From: Mucilaginibacter frigoritolerans
GTDB taxonomy: Bacteria; Bacteroidota; Bacteroidia; Sphingobacteriales; Sphingobacteriaceae
Direction of reading: 5' to 3'
DNA: 64,000 bases
NCBI RefSeq assembly: GCF_007830615.1
Contig: NZ_VLLI01000010.1
Span: 62,001-126,000, forward strand
Positions 42,082 to 50,866 of this stretch are shown here, in pieces. A program made the position numbers and the translations under genes. Under the pieces are notes generated by a model that saw nothing but the letters and a program-made list of their open reading frames with translations, searched no databases and was not told where the DNA came from. Numbering within the stretch: position 1 is the first letter of the stretch; each line of letters begins with the position of its first letter.

Positions 42082-43143
42082 TTAGTTTAAGGCACTATTA
42101 CCGTGTTTGGCAAATTCTTTACATAGGTCAAATGCGGTTTGGCTTCTTTGTAAGCCTGTGCCATACATGATGCTTTTAAACTTAGCTTCATCGTCTTTGT
42201 AATTGCGCACGTTCTGAAAGTACCCGGTAACAGCGTTATATGCTCCAAATAACGTTCCTTTGGTAGTTACTTCCTGTTGTGTCGGGTTGGTTAAAGCATA
42301 TTCCATTACGCTACTTACCATATTATTATAGGTAGTAGATAATTCGTCTTGCTTGCCGTTTTGCAGGTTTTGCAATACTTCCTTATTGGGCGCCATTGCT
42401 ACCTGTATCAAGCGTTTAACCGCGGTATCAGTTATGCGTATCCTTGACCAATCATTAAATACTGCTTCTAATTCGTTGGCTAACTGGTTAGTAATTCCTA
42501 ATAGGGTATGCGCCTGTTTAAGCCTGTCATTTGCACTTACGGTATGACGTATTTTAATAGAATTACTATGATTACGAATAGCAGCGTTAAGCGTATTTTC
42601 ACATACTATCCTTACAGGGGTAAAAGCTGCGGTTATGCTACCGTAACCATCGTGCGAAGTGGTCAAAAACAAATACTGTTCTATTAAATCATTCCTGCCA
42701 ACTTTAATGTAATCGGGAAGTTTTGCCGTAATAAAAATTCGTTCGCCGTTACCTAATGCCCCTGCCGTTTCGTATAAAATGCCGTCCTTACCACCAACAA
42801 TACTATCAAAGAAATCAAAGGCGTTTACATTCTGCACCACTTCGTAATCATTACCAACTACACCCAAAACCTGCTCGGTATCGGTGCGGATGGTGGCAAA
42901 GAAGTTAGGTACTTCAATTTCGGGGATAATAATATCCGTATCGGGGTCGCCTGTATAGTTATCAGTATCGTAGGTAAACAAGGGGCGTTTTTCAACGGTA
43001 TAATTTAATCCTGCGTGTTTAATCGCTTCTGCGCTGGTTGGGTAATCGCTAATGATCTGCCCTAAATTGTGCCAGGCTTTTTCTTTGACACTAAAAAAGC
43101 TGTGCTTTTGTGTCTGTTCGTTATAATTGATGTTATGTGCCAT
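42082..43143 (-). CDS. DUF932 (phage/plasmid-like TIGR03299) protein
   Basis: 353 residues from ATG 43143 (MAHNINYNEQTQKHSFFSVK). Family hallmarks: EKAWHNLGQIISDYPTSAEA, NFFATIRTDTEQVLGVVGND, YEVVQNVNAFDFFDSIVGG, RIFITAKLPDYIKVG and VRIVCENTLNAAIR. Proteins of this family are typical of conjugative elements, plasmids and phages; their function is unknown. It is preceded, four bases upstream, by a 42-residue gene. Confidence 0.9.
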   Translation of the reverse strand: MAHNINYNEQTQKHSFFSVKEKAWHNLGQIISDYPTSAEAIKHAGLNYTVEKRPLFTYDTDNYTGDPDTDIIIPEIEVPNFFATIRTDTEQVLGVVGNDYEVVQNVNAFDFFDSIVGGKDGILYETAGALGNGERIFITAKLPDYIKVGRNDLIEQYLFLTTSHDGYGSITAAFTPVRIVCENTLNAAIRNHSNSIKIRHTVSANDRLKQAHTLLGITNQLANELEAVFNDWSRIRITDTAVKRLIQVAMAPNKEVLQNLQNGKQDELSTTYNNMVSSVMEYALTNPTQQEVTTKGTLFGAYNAVTGYFQNVRNYKDDEAKFKSIMYGTGLQRSQTAFDLCKEFAKHGNSALN

Positions 43144-43147
43144 GCTG

Positions 43148-43276
43148 TTAATTGTTATAGGAATTAAGAAATTCGTTAAACTCAAATTGAAAAAGCATAG
43201 GGTTAGACTTTGCCAACTCTTGCGCATAACCAACCCAATAGATTTGATTGGTTAATTCTATAAATAGCTGTATCAT
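43148..43276 (-). CDS. 42-residue protein upstream of DUF932
   Basis: ATG (complement of 43274-43276) to TAA at 43148-43150: MIQLFIELTNQIYWVGYAQE, LAKSNPMLFQFEFNEFLNSY, NN. The composition is protein-like, the frame is close-packed with the DUF932 start (four bases) and it follows the terminator of the next gene. It is probably a real small ICE protein of unknown role. Confidence 0.6.
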   Translation of the reverse strand: MIQLFIELTNQIYWVGYAQELAKSNPMLFQFEFNEFLNSYNN

Positions 43277-43311
43277 TGTCTTAGTTATCAAATGGTTTCA
43301 CCTTTTGAAAT

Positions 43312-43342
43312 ACGCCCTATGTAACATTAATACATAGGGCGT
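43312..43342 (-). terminator. Hairpin terminator after the charged ICE protein gene
   Basis: ACGCCCTATGTA pairs with TACATAGGGCGT around seven bases, 15 bases past the stop at 43357; the tail on the minus strand is ATTTCAAAAGG, so T-rich only in part. Confidence 0.65.
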
Positions 43343-43356
43343 TTCCATTTACTTAC

Positions 43357-43929
43357 TCAAAGAGGGATAACAATACTTGCCTCAACCTCTGCCAGTTTCT
43401 CTACACATAGTCCCCTAACTTCGTGGGCGACATAGGCGATAATGAAAGGGTTTTTAGTTACAAACTCTTCGCCGTCATCATCGTGTATTATCAGCTCGCA
43501 ACGGTGAAAACGGCTATCGCTCGCCATGTCGTCCTTATCTTCGTTTTGGCCAACGGTGAAACTGTCAAGGTTAGCAATAGTGTTTTGCAGCTTGTTCTTT
43601 TGTGCAATCTTTTTGCCTAACACTTCTACCAGTTTTACGGTGTCGGCTAACTTTCGTGCCTGTTGTTCCCTAAGCTGTTCTTTCAGTTCCTTTTTGCTTG
43701 GTTCTGCTTGTGGCTTGGCTTCTTCTGCCTTGGGCTGTTCTTGCTGTTTTGCGGGTGTTTCGGTTTTGGGTTCTTCCTTTTTAGCCTCATCTTTTTTATC
43801 GTTAAAGGCGGTACTAACAGGCAGGTTGTTTATTTTTTGACCGTTGCCTGTATTGTCTGCGTTCTTATCTGTGGCGTTGTTATCTGCTTTATTTATTGCG
43901 CCGTTTGTTTTTGCTTCTGCGGTTTTCAT
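43357..43929 (-). CDS. Charged low-complexity ICE protein
   Basis: 190 residues from ATG 43929 (a TTG three codons upstream is unlikely). Residues 1-95 are a disordered Lys/Glu/Asn/Pro-rich region; from there a coiled-coil-like segment (KKELKEQLREQQARKLADTV) leads into a small alpha/beta domain ending in IVIPL. I do not recognise the family, but such proteins accompany DUF932 genes on Bacteroidota elements. Confidence 0.65.
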   Translation of the reverse strand: MKTAEAKTNGAINKADNNATDKNADNTGNGQKINNLPVSTAFNDKKDEAKKEEPKTETPAKQQEQPKAEEAKPQAEPSKKELKEQLREQQARKLADTVKLVEVLGKKIAQKNKLQNTIANLDSFTVGQNEDKDDMASDSRFHRCELIIHDDDGEEFVTKNPFIIAYVAHEVRGLCVEKLAEVEASIVIPL

Positions 43930-43959
43930 GTTTTCCAAATTTTAAATATGATTTAATAT

Positions 43960-44505
43960 TGAATTGACTAATTGCCCGATTGGGGCGTGTGCTTATCTGT
44001 GGGGCAACCTGTCGCCCCTATGGGCTGTGTGGGTGGGCTTCTGCCGTTTGCTGTTTTCATGGTGCTTTGTTTTTTAAATCACCCTCGGCTGAAGCCTCCG
44101 GTGGCTTTTTGTAAGCACCCTCACCTGAACACGGCGGGCTGAAGGACAAGACTTTGCGGAAAAAAATACTACCCCCGAGCGAAGCGAGGGGTGTGGAGAT
44201 TTTTTTCCAGCAAACCCGCAGGGCACGGTCTTGGCATTCAGTCCCGCCGTTCAGAAATTTGCTTGCGAAAAAGCCAGTGGAGAAAATGGAATGAGCTAAA
44301 GGAAGTTAGAAAAGGGGAATCCCCGGAAATATGGGTCGAGTCCCGCAGGAACGAGGACACGAGGCCCATGTTTTCTCGATGCAGTGAAGCGGCTGAGTGC
44401 TAACGAAGCGGCTGGAACTGCTGACCCACAAAGCAGTAAATAATAAGATCAGACCAATTTCGGACGGAATATATGTGTACCTTGACTGTTTTAACAGATT
44501 GGAAA
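43960..44505. other. GC-rich structured non-coding region in the element, candidate oriT or RNA
   Basis: 550 bases without a gene and with a composition unlike both neighbours. A long imperfect inverted repeat (44132-44152 with 44228-44249, CGGCGGG...CAAGAC against GTCTTGG...CCCGCCG, about 21 bases with one gap and two mismatches) encloses a GC-rich hairpin region (CCCCCGAGCGAAGCGAGGGG). Further on are repeats of AAGCGGCTG (44388-44395 and 44406-44413). A small hairpin, AAGCC/GGCTT with TTTTT, lies at 44092-44110. No relaxase gene is nearby, so oriT is a possibility only. Confidence 0.5.
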
Positions 44506-44519
44506 TTTTAGAACGTTAA

Positions 44520-45728
44520 ATGAACAGTAATACGAAAACGGTGGCTATTTCAAAAACGTGCAGATATTGCGGAAACGTTTATACCAAGAAAGACGGGGAA
44601 CATGTTTTCCCGTACGGGTTAGGTGGCGAAAATTTATATATAGATTGCGTTTGTGAGCAATGTAACAATTACTTCTCCGGATTGGAACTGGAACTTTACC
44701 AGAAATCGTTCTTGGGTCTGATGAGAAGTACTATAGGCGTTGAGGGGTATACGCCAAACGCACGTAACCGTTCACCATTCAAAGCGCCTGTTTTACTGAG
44801 TTTTGATGAAAAAAACCAAATCGTTTTTGAAATTGGCCAGCAGTTTAGGATGCAGGTGTTTGTCAGGCCGCAAATTTTTGCTATTGGCGGGAAATATTAT
44901 GTCGAAGCAGACAGTATGGAAAGCAAACAATTGTTTGCAGATGCATTTGTCAAATGGAAAAAAGAAAACGGAGTACTGACCGCGTGTGTGGAAAAGAAAA
45001 TTATTCATGTCAAATTCACCATTGCTGACGGACATTATTCCCGCTTGAGTGAACCGGTTAAAAAAGATGTCAAAAAGCCGATTCAATATTGTACCCTGCC
45101 TGAAGACCATCATTTGTATGACCATTTAAGCCCGCGCCTGTTCATCGACGATGATGAAAAACTAAAAATAAGAGCACGGACGCTTGTGGAAGCCGAGATA
45201 TTTCTGGAAGATTTGTTAAATGACACACTGTTTAACAATCAGTATGGCAGTTTTAGCGGCTCCGATCTGAATTCGCCAATAGTTCATGTTGGCTTTAGTT
45301 TTGACAGCGTAAAATTTCAGCAAGCCTTGGTCAAAATCGGTCTAAACTGCCTGATCTATTATTTCCCGCAGATCAAAGAGAACCCGTCACTTAATCCCTA
45401 TATCGGTTATGTCATGCACGGAACGCATGGGATAAAAGGTGGCATGGAGGCTAAAGATCAGTTAATGGATTCGGTGCCGGAAACCCATAATATCTTTTTT
45501 TCATCGTGGGAAGGAAACGTCAGGGTGCGGATCAGCCTGTTCAGCGGCCAGTTTGTGTTCGCTTTCTGGATAGAAAATCTGCCTTTATTGGGACATAATA
45601 GTTACCATCGTTTATTGATCGATTACCAGCACCGTCAGCATACGTTCCAAGATACTATTGCATTTTTGAAGTCATTTCCTGTCGGTAGCCAAGCAAATGA
45701 GCCATTATCAGGTCTGGCGAAAAAATAG
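44520..45728 (+). CDS. HNH-endonuclease-like protein
   Basis: 402 residues. The N-terminus has a zinc-ribbon HNH arrangement: CRYCGNVY, KDGEHVFPYGLGG, then CVCEQCNNYFSGLE, i.e. Cys-x2-Cys, Glu-His-x2-Pro, Gly-Gly and Cys-x2-Cys-Asn. The remaining 340 residues are unrecognised, mixed alpha/beta. The gene is transcribed opposite to the surrounding ICE genes and is followed after 20 bases by a 47-residue gene, a cargo layout typical of defence or selfish nuclease modules. Confidence 0.68.
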   Translation: MNSNTKTVAISKTCRYCGNVYTKKDGEHVFPYGLGGENLYIDCVCEQCNNYFSGLELELYQKSFLGLMRSTIGVEGYTPNARNRSPFKAPVLLSFDEKNQIVFEIGQQFRMQVFVRPQIFAIGGKYYVEADSMESKQLFADAFVKWKKENGVLTACVEKKIIHVKFTIADGHYSRLSEPVKKDVKKPIQYCTLPEDHHLYDHLSPRLFIDDDEKLKIRARTLVEAEIFLEDLLNDTLFNNQYGSFSGSDLNSPIVHVGFSFDSVKFQQALVKIGLNCLIYYFPQIKENPSLNPYIGYVMHGTHGIKGGMEAKDQLMDSVPETHNIFFSSWEGNVRVRISLFSGQFVFAFWIENLPLLGHNSYHRLLIDYQHRQHTFQDTIAFLKSFPVGSQANEPLSGLAKK

Positions 45729-45748
45729 CTTATCAAAAGCATCTGCTT

Positions 45749-45892
45749 ATGAAAAACCACTCAGGATATGATGAAACGTTGTTTAAAGAAAAATTCAATG
45801 TAAAAGACATTGCCATTCCTAAGGAGCATCGTCTTAAACATCGGTTATTAATGAAAATCAATGAAGCCTTGTGGCACGAATTTAGAAGTTAA
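45749..45892 (+). CDS. 47-residue protein following the HNH-like gene
   Basis: ATG at 45749, TAA at 45890-45892: MKNHSGYDETLFKEKFNVKD, IAIPKEHRLKHRLLMKINEA, LWHEFRS. It is basic and probably helical. It begins 20 bases after the HNH-like stop codon and reads in the same direction, so the pair is probably one transcript. Unknown family. Confidence 0.55.
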   Translation: MKNHSGYDETLFKEKFNVKDIAIPKEHRLKHRLLMKINEALWHEFRS

Positions 45893-45953
45893 ATAAATTC
45901 AAATTGGAGTTGTATAGCCGATCTAATTGCACTTCCGGATTTAAAAATTAACA

Positions 45954-45982
45954 AAGCCCTGCCAAATAAATAGGCAGGGCTT
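45954..45982. terminator. Bidirectional terminator
   Basis: AAGCCCTGCC pairs perfectly with GGCAGGGCTT around nine bases. On the minus strand it is followed by TGTTAATTTTT, ending the histone-like gene; on the plus strand it may end the HNH transcript. Confidence 0.82.
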
Positions 45983-46008
45983 CCAAGCAGTTAGGTCCAA
46001 TCCGTCAA

Positions 46009-46185
46009 TTATTTAGCAGCATTCTTCTTTTCAGTAACTGTATTGCGCACTTCCTGCGCGGTAGCTTTTAATTGTTGCATGGTGTTACGGAGCCTGGTTC
46101 CGGCGGCGCTGTTGCCTTTGTTGAATTTTTCCGCGTCAATCTCTGCTGATGCGATGAGTTCTTTCAATTTTGCGATTTGTTCCAT
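46009..46185 (-). CDS. Histone H1-like (Hc1) protein
   Basis: 58 residues, MEQIAKLKELIASAEIDAEK, FNKGNSAAGTRLRNTMQQLK, ATAQEVRNTVTEKKNAAK. This is the N-terminal helical type of Bacteroidota Hc1-like proteins (AKLKELxASAE..A..FxxGN.AAGTR.R..MQ.LK), which bind DNA and help compact it. It is short because the Lys/Ala-rich tail is minimal. It is downstream of the conjugation genes on the same strand. Confidence 0.82.
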   Translation of the reverse strand: MEQIAKLKELIASAEIDAEKFNKGNSAAGTRLRNTMQQLKATAQEVRNTVTEKKNAAK

Positions 46186-46253
46186 GATAATGATATTTTA
46201 AAAGTGAATAAATATAGTTGGTTTTAAACGGGCAGCAAATATAGGACTTGATT

Positions 46254-47522
46254 TTATACAGCCATTCCCTGTTCCTGCTCTTTTTCCTTGCCTTTATTTA
46301 ATTGCAGAGCCTGATCAAGCTTAGGTTCCTTTAAAAATTGTTCACGCTTTTCCGGTTTGCCATCTTCTCTAAAGAAGTTGATTTGCCTGAAACGTGGCGC
46401 GGCTTCAATATGTAGCTTCACGTCTTGCCCGTCTTTAACGGTAGTTATCAGCGGCCGGTTACCATTTTCAATAGCTAACATTAAAGCTTCTTGTTTTTTA
46501 GGGTCAGCCAGTTCCTTGATCTGGTATTTTTCCAGTGCTTCTTTGGTCGTAAAACCGTAAGATGGAACATGGTATTGGTTGGTGGTATAATTCTGATAAC
46601 GGTCTTTCTGGCTATCCATATCCAGCTTGATCCAGGCAGCATAAGGCTGGCCCCCTAAGTTTAAGAGGTCATCACGGTAAACCGACCGTCCTTGTATCAG
46701 GTTTGCCGCCTGGTCAACGGTGAAGCCTCTGCCGCGTTCTACGAAAAAGGTTTGTGTCTGTGCCGGTGTGCGGAAAGTACGCTGGAAGTCTTTTTCCACG
46801 TAATCTACTTTACCTGCTTTCATCGCGGCCAGTTCGGTAGCGTGTCCGGCGTCTTTTCCAGCCGCCAAACGGCTGTCACCTTTTTGGTCCTTGAAAAAGC
46901 TGATCGCATCGCTCACATTTTCAAAAGACTTGGTAAGGTTCTTACCGGGTTCTTTTTCATTACGTGTAATAATAAAATATTTATGGCCCTCTTCCAAAGC
47001 CTTGCCTGTATTTAAAGCTACCGCGAACTTATTCAAATAATAATTATCCGATTGGCCGGATTGCCTGAAGTGGGCGGTCACATCCACCTGCCCTTTATTA
47101 CCTTTTAGTTGTTCGGCAACGGTAAACTCGGGTAAGCCTTTTTCCATTTTTTGCTGTGCTTCATCAATGGCTTTCTTACTGAAACGCAGGTCTTTCATTT
47201 CGTTTTGGATGTTCTCTAAATTGTTCCTGTTCATATCAATTTTGTTTATGGTTAATGAATTTGCTTGTTTTATTTCTTCCAGTAACTGGTCAACGTGCCG
47301 GTAGTAAATGGGGTAATCCGCGTCCCCCGGCAGGTAATTATTTCCTGCCGCGTTGTCCAGGTATTCCAAAGCCTCACCGACTTTTTCAAACAAACGCAAG
47401 TGGTGCGGCTGTAATTCCATATCCTGCGGCCGAAGTTCAAACACGACATGCGGCATCCCGACATCCTGTGCATCTTCCAGCAGGCTGATGATCGTTTCCG
47501 CATATTTGGTTTCAAGTTTCAT
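46254..47522 (-). CDS. Conserved ICE protein of unknown function, downstream of traM
   Basis: 422 residues from ATG 47522 (MKLETKYAETIISLLEDAQD). No signal peptide or membrane segment. Motif-like parts: FTVAEQLKGNKGQVDVTAHF, KYFIITRNEKEPGKNLTKSF, FVERGRGFTVDQAANLIQGR and YAAWIKLDMDSQKDRYQNYT. Internal similarity suggests repeated small alpha/beta modules as in DUF3945/DUF4099-type proteins of Bacteroidota conjugative elements. It occupies the place where traN would be expected after traM, but is not TraN. Confidence 0.65.
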   Translation of the reverse strand: MKLETKYAETIISLLEDAQDVGMPHVVFELRPQDMELQPHHLRLFEKVGEALEYLDNAAGNNYLPGDADYPIYYRHVDQLLEEIKQANSLTINKIDMNRNNLENIQNEMKDLRFSKKAIDEAQQKMEKGLPEFTVAEQLKGNKGQVDVTAHFRQSGQSDNYYLNKFAVALNTGKALEEGHKYFIITRNEKEPGKNLTKSFENVSDAISFFKDQKGDSRLAAGKDAGHATELAAMKAGKVDYVEKDFQRTFRTPAQTQTFFVERGRGFTVDQAANLIQGRSVYRDDLLNLGGQPYAAWIKLDMDSQKDRYQNYTTNQYHVPSYGFTTKEALEKYQIKELADPKKQEALMLAIENGNRPLITTVKDGQDVKLHIEAAPRFRQINFFREDGKPEKREQFLKEPKLDQALQLNKGKEKEQEQGMAV

Positions 47523-47601
47523 AAGGTTACATATTAATGCGGAACTGCCCATACAGGCGGATAGTGTACAATTGCTCCAGTTTCCGCGATACCGTTGCTA
47601 T

Positions 47602-48687
47602 TCATTTACCGCTCCATTTATCCGGCTGGTTATTCCTTAACAATAGCGGGTAACCCGCTTTCAACTTCGCCTTGATCACCCGTACCTTTTTTGAAAACAA
47701 GGTTTTCGCGGCTTCCACACCGGCACCTGCCGCCTGGGTAGCCATCGATTGGTCCATCGTCATGAGTTCCATGCTTTGCACTGCATTGTCTGAACTCGCG
47801 CGCATGGCGTCCTGCGTTTCCGCATCGTTCGCCCTTATTCCCGGCATACCGTCGAGGTCATATACCGTCAGGTCAACAGGCAATATGGATGTGCCCAAAC
47901 GGATATTCTTAATACTGAGCATCACCCGTTGGTTGGTCACCTGGCAAAGCCCGAAAACGGAATGGCCCTTGGGGATGAACTGGCCCTTGATCCTGATCGT
48001 ATCCGTCATTTGCAGTTCCACTGAAGTGCCTGTCTTCACTTTCCCGCCTTTAACGATAACCGCGCGGAAGGCCTTGTAGATACTGTCCGGCTCGGCCTTC
48101 ACCTCTTTTTTAATTTGTTCCGTTACCTTTTCCGGGTGCTGAATGTCCTCGATTTTTTCGAGCATCGCGTTTAACTGCTGCATTTCCGGGTCGGGGGCGC
48201 TGCCCTTTGACTTTTGCTTTAATAGTTTTTCCAGTTGAGCCATATCCGGGGATGTTGCGGGTGCCGCCGGTGCATAAGCGGGATAACCACTCGTGGTTTC
48301 GGGTAAATGGATCTGCCGGTTGATCTCGGCCAGTTTCTGGTTGATTTTAACTTCGCTGGCTTGTGCGCTGTTTACCGTGACCGCTTTATTTTTAGCAAAG
48401 CCTGTGGTGTCCCATCCTAAAGCGGCAAATGCGCTGCCGCTGTTGTTTGCTTTAATCGCTGCGGAGTCCCTTTCTGCCTGGTTATACAGCGCCAGCTTGT
48501 CTTTCGTCTGCCGATTTTTGAGATGCGCGCCCGGCAGGTTCATGTTCAGCCCCGCGTTTAGCGTTTTACTGTCCGCCGCATTTTTCTTTCCGCCGCCAAA
48601 CGCCCAAAACAACAACGCGACAAAGGGCAACAACAGCAGCGGCAGCAAGAGCAGCAGTTTCCGTTTGTTCTTTTCTTTTTGTTCCAT
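47602..48687 (-). CDS. traM: Conjugative transposon protein TraM
   Basis: 361 residues. One N-terminal membrane segment (KRKLLLLLPLLLLPFVALLF) is followed by a periplasmic part. A proline/alanine linker precedes the conserved C-terminal domain beginning IYKAFRAVIVKGGKVKTGTS and including GQFIPKGHSVFGLCQVTNQR. It is the VirB10-like component of the Bacteroidota conjugation machine. It is one gene after traL, with 78 bases between. Confidence 0.88.
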   Translation of the reverse strand: MEQKEKNKRKLLLLLPLLLLPFVALLFWAFGGGKKNAADSKTLNAGLNMNLPGAHLKNRQTKDKLALYNQAERDSAAIKANNSGSAFAALGWDTTGFAKNKAVTVNSAQASEVKINQKLAEINRQIHLPETTSGYPAYAPAAPATSPDMAQLEKLLKQKSKGSAPDPEMQQLNAMLEKIEDIQHPEKVTEQIKKEVKAEPDSIYKAFRAVIVKGGKVKTGTSVELQMTDTIRIKGQFIPKGHSVFGLCQVTNQRVMLSIKNIRLGTSILPVDLTVYDLDGMPGIRANDAETQDAMRASSDNAVQSMELMTMDQSMATQAAGAGVEAAKTLFSKKVRVIKAKLKAGYPLLLRNNQPDKWSGK

Positions 48688-48765
48688 TGAAAATGATTTA
48701 AATGATTAATAATTATTCGTTTGCTAATTGTCTCCTAATGGTACTCATGAGTGCTTCGCAGTTCG

Positions 48766-48990
48766 TTACATAAATGCCCTGACCAGCAGGTAAAGGCTTA
48801 ACCCGCCAAAGAGCAGGCAGACCAGTACCAGGAAAACCCATTTTGCCTTTGTGGAAAGGTTAGCCGTTTTCGCGTTGAGGTAAACCGCTATACGGGTTTG
48901 TATCTCCCCAAGCCTGTTAGCTGCTTTACTTTTCCAACCAGCCCTTACAGCAGGTATGACCTCCCGCCTGAATTTTTTAAATAGCTTCAT
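48766..48990 (-). CDS. traL: Small membrane protein in the TraL position
   Basis: 74 residues with a single C-terminal membrane span (KWVFLVLVCLLFGGLSLYLL) and a basic, amphipathic N-terminus (LFKKFRREVIPAVRAGWKSK). It is placed between traK and traM, with its start overlapping the traK stop in an ATGA, exactly where the short TraL lies in CTnDOT-type modules. Confidence 0.75.
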   Translation of the reverse strand: MKLFKKFRREVIPAVRAGWKSKAANRLGEIQTRIAVYLNAKTANLSTKAKWVFLVLVCLLFGGLSLYLLVRAFM

Positions 48991-49610
48991 TGTTCTGTGT
49001 TTTTAACTTGTTCATCCCTGTTTTCCAGTGTCTCCCATTTTTCGATCAGGAAACCATGCGGGTTATTATCCGAACGGGACACATTCCGCAAACAGCCCTG
49101 CGTGACCAGGCTGCGTGTAGTAGTTGAAGTGCTGCGAATCAGCTTTTCTGTGGCATAGCACTTAAAAGCGTAGGGATAGGTATTCATATCCAGTTGGATG
49201 CTGTCCACGGTAATTTGCTGGCTGATATTGCCGGAAATCAAGTTGGCGTAATAACCACTTTCACGCAGGTTGTCATATTGCCTTTTGGCGCTTTCGTCAG
49301 CCAAATACAAGGCCTTCGTCAAATTCGCCTGTATTTCCTTGTCGTCGGGGTCGAGCGTAAAAAAATATTCGTGGAACATTTTGATTTGGTCGCGTGCTTC
49401 CACCGGGATATTGTCCTTGCGGTCGGCAGCAATGGCTTCCAATGCTTTCCCGTTCGCCAGGATATAAATATGCGCCTTATAATTCTCCGAACTCCGGTAG
49501 CTTTCATAAATCGCAAAGCAGGTGATGGCAATACAGGCGGTTATCAGCAAGTAACTGAATAACTTGATATGACGAAATGCGCTGTCGATATTTTTGAATT
49601 GTTGAAACAT
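48987..49610 (-). CDS. traK: Conjugative transposon protein TraK
   Basis: 207 residues. The N-terminus MFQQFKNIDSAFRHIKLFSY leads into one membrane helix (LLITACIAITCFAIYESYRS), followed by a periplasmic domain with NGKALEAIAADRKDNIPVEA and RDQIKMFHEYFFTLDPDDKE. This is the TraK/VirB8-like assembly factor of Bacteroidota conjugation systems. It overlaps traL by four bases and follows traJ. Confidence 0.92.
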   Translation of the reverse strand: MFQQFKNIDSAFRHIKLFSYLLITACIAITCFAIYESYRSSENYKAHIYILANGKALEAIAADRKDNIPVEARDQIKMFHEYFFTLDPDDKEIQANLTKALYLADESAKRQYDNLRESGYYANLISGNISQQITVDSIQLDMNTYPYAFKCYATEKLIRSTSTTTRSLVTQGCLRNVSRSDNNPHGFLIEKWETLENRDEQVKNTEQ

Positions 49611-49677
49611 AAGCCAAGCCCCCCTCTAAATCTCCCCTTGTTGGGGAGACTTTTTTTAGTATTAATAATTTTGTTGA

Positions 49678-50865
49678 TTAGCTTTTACCCGATATTTTGT
49701 CTTCCTGGTAGCTGCTTTTGCCCGCGCTGTTATAGCCCTGCCTGAAATCAGCCGGGGCGTTAATGATATTGCTCCGGGCCTGCTCCATACGGCCGCCCGC
49801 TGCTGATGCCACGCTGACCGTCGTAGTGGCGGTGGTCGCTGCCACGTTGGTTACCTTATTTAATAAGCCGTTACCGCCATGCGCGTGGATAACATAATTG
49901 GCTACGCTGGGGACACAGAAATAACCGACAATGCCAATACATAAAAAAATAAGGTAACACGTATCGGTCGGTGAAAAGAAGGTGTCGCCTGAGCTTTGTA
50001 TCTGGTTAATGTCAATCTGTAGCATCTGCTGTTGCACCTGCCCGATGATGGCGCCGAAGATATTGGCGATGGGCAGCCAAAGAAAGATGTTGATATACCT
50101 GGCTATCCATTGCGTGAGCGTGTGCTGCAAGCCGTCGAATACCGCAAAGCCGAAGACCAAAGGGCCCAATATGGCCAGCACGATCAGGTAAAAGGTGCGT
50201 ATCGTATTGATACAGAGGATAGCCGCCGCATAGATCACCTGTAAAATCTCCGACATCCACTCCTTGATATCGTTCTTAAAATTGTAGGCTTGCTTGTCCA
50301 TCCAGAACTTTACGTCGTTGCCCAAAGAGGAAAACGTGCCCTCATTCTGATCGTTCGGGTCATCCGGGTGCGTGTACGCATACCATTTTGAGCGGTCGCC
50401 GTTACCGTCATCGCCGACATACATTTGATAACTTGAACTATTTTTTATTGCATCTTCCTTTTGCTGCAATAAAAGCGCAATCGAATTATTACTATTCGTC
50501 ACCATATTCCCGGTCGTCGTCACGATAGGCTGCATAATGCCATTCATCAGCGAAATGACCGCCGGGAACAATACAATGCAAATCCCCAAAGCAAATGGCC
50601 GGAGCAACGGGTAAAAGTCGAGCGGTTCCGCTTGCGCAATCTGCCGCCAGACGCGCGAAGCGATATACCACAAGGCCGCGAAACCCGCAATCCCCTGCGC
50701 CGCGCCGATGAGATTTGAACACATGGGGATCATTTGGTTGTACACATTGTCAAGCACCGGCTGCATTCCCTGCAAGCTGCTGGTAATATCCTGCGCACTG
50801 CTCAAAAGCGGCAGTTGCAGTAGCAATAGCATGCCCAGGCTCGTGTATAATATTTTTGTTTTCAT
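49678..50865 (-). CDS. traJ: Conjugative transposon protein TraJ
   Basis: 395 residues, signal peptide plus five to six membrane spans. Family stretches: MQPVLDNVYNQMIPMCSNLI, GFAALWYIASRVWRQIAQAE, PLDFYPLLRPFALGICIVLF, LGPLVFGFAVFDGLQHTLTQ and WIARYINIFLWLPIANIFGA. It is the VirB6-like inner-membrane channel subunit. The last 60 residues are polar and probably cytoplasmic. It follows the preceding TraI-like gene by one base. Confidence 0.93.
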   Translation of the reverse strand: MKTKILYTSLGMLLLLQLPLLSSAQDITSSLQGMQPVLDNVYNQMIPMCSNLIGAAQGIAGFAALWYIASRVWRQIAQAEPLDFYPLLRPFALGICIVLFPAVISLMNGIMQPIVTTTGNMVTNSNNSIALLLQQKEDAIKNSSSYQMYVGDDGNGDRSKWYAYTHPDDPNDQNEGTFSSLGNDVKFWMDKQAYNFKNDIKEWMSEILQVIYAAAILCINTIRTFYLIVLAILGPLVFGFAVFDGLQHTLTQWIARYINIFLWLPIANIFGAIIGQVQQQMLQIDINQIQSSGDTFFSPTDTCYLIFLCIGIVGYFCVPSVANYVIHAHGGNGLLNKVTNVAATTATTTVSVASAAGGRMEQARSNIINAPADFRQGYNSAGKSSYQEDKISGKS

Positions 50866-50866
50866 G

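Noticed and set aside
44191..44403. 70-codon frame within the structured ICE region
   Set aside because: The translation follows the inverted repeats and is low-quality; the region is better explained as non-coding structure.
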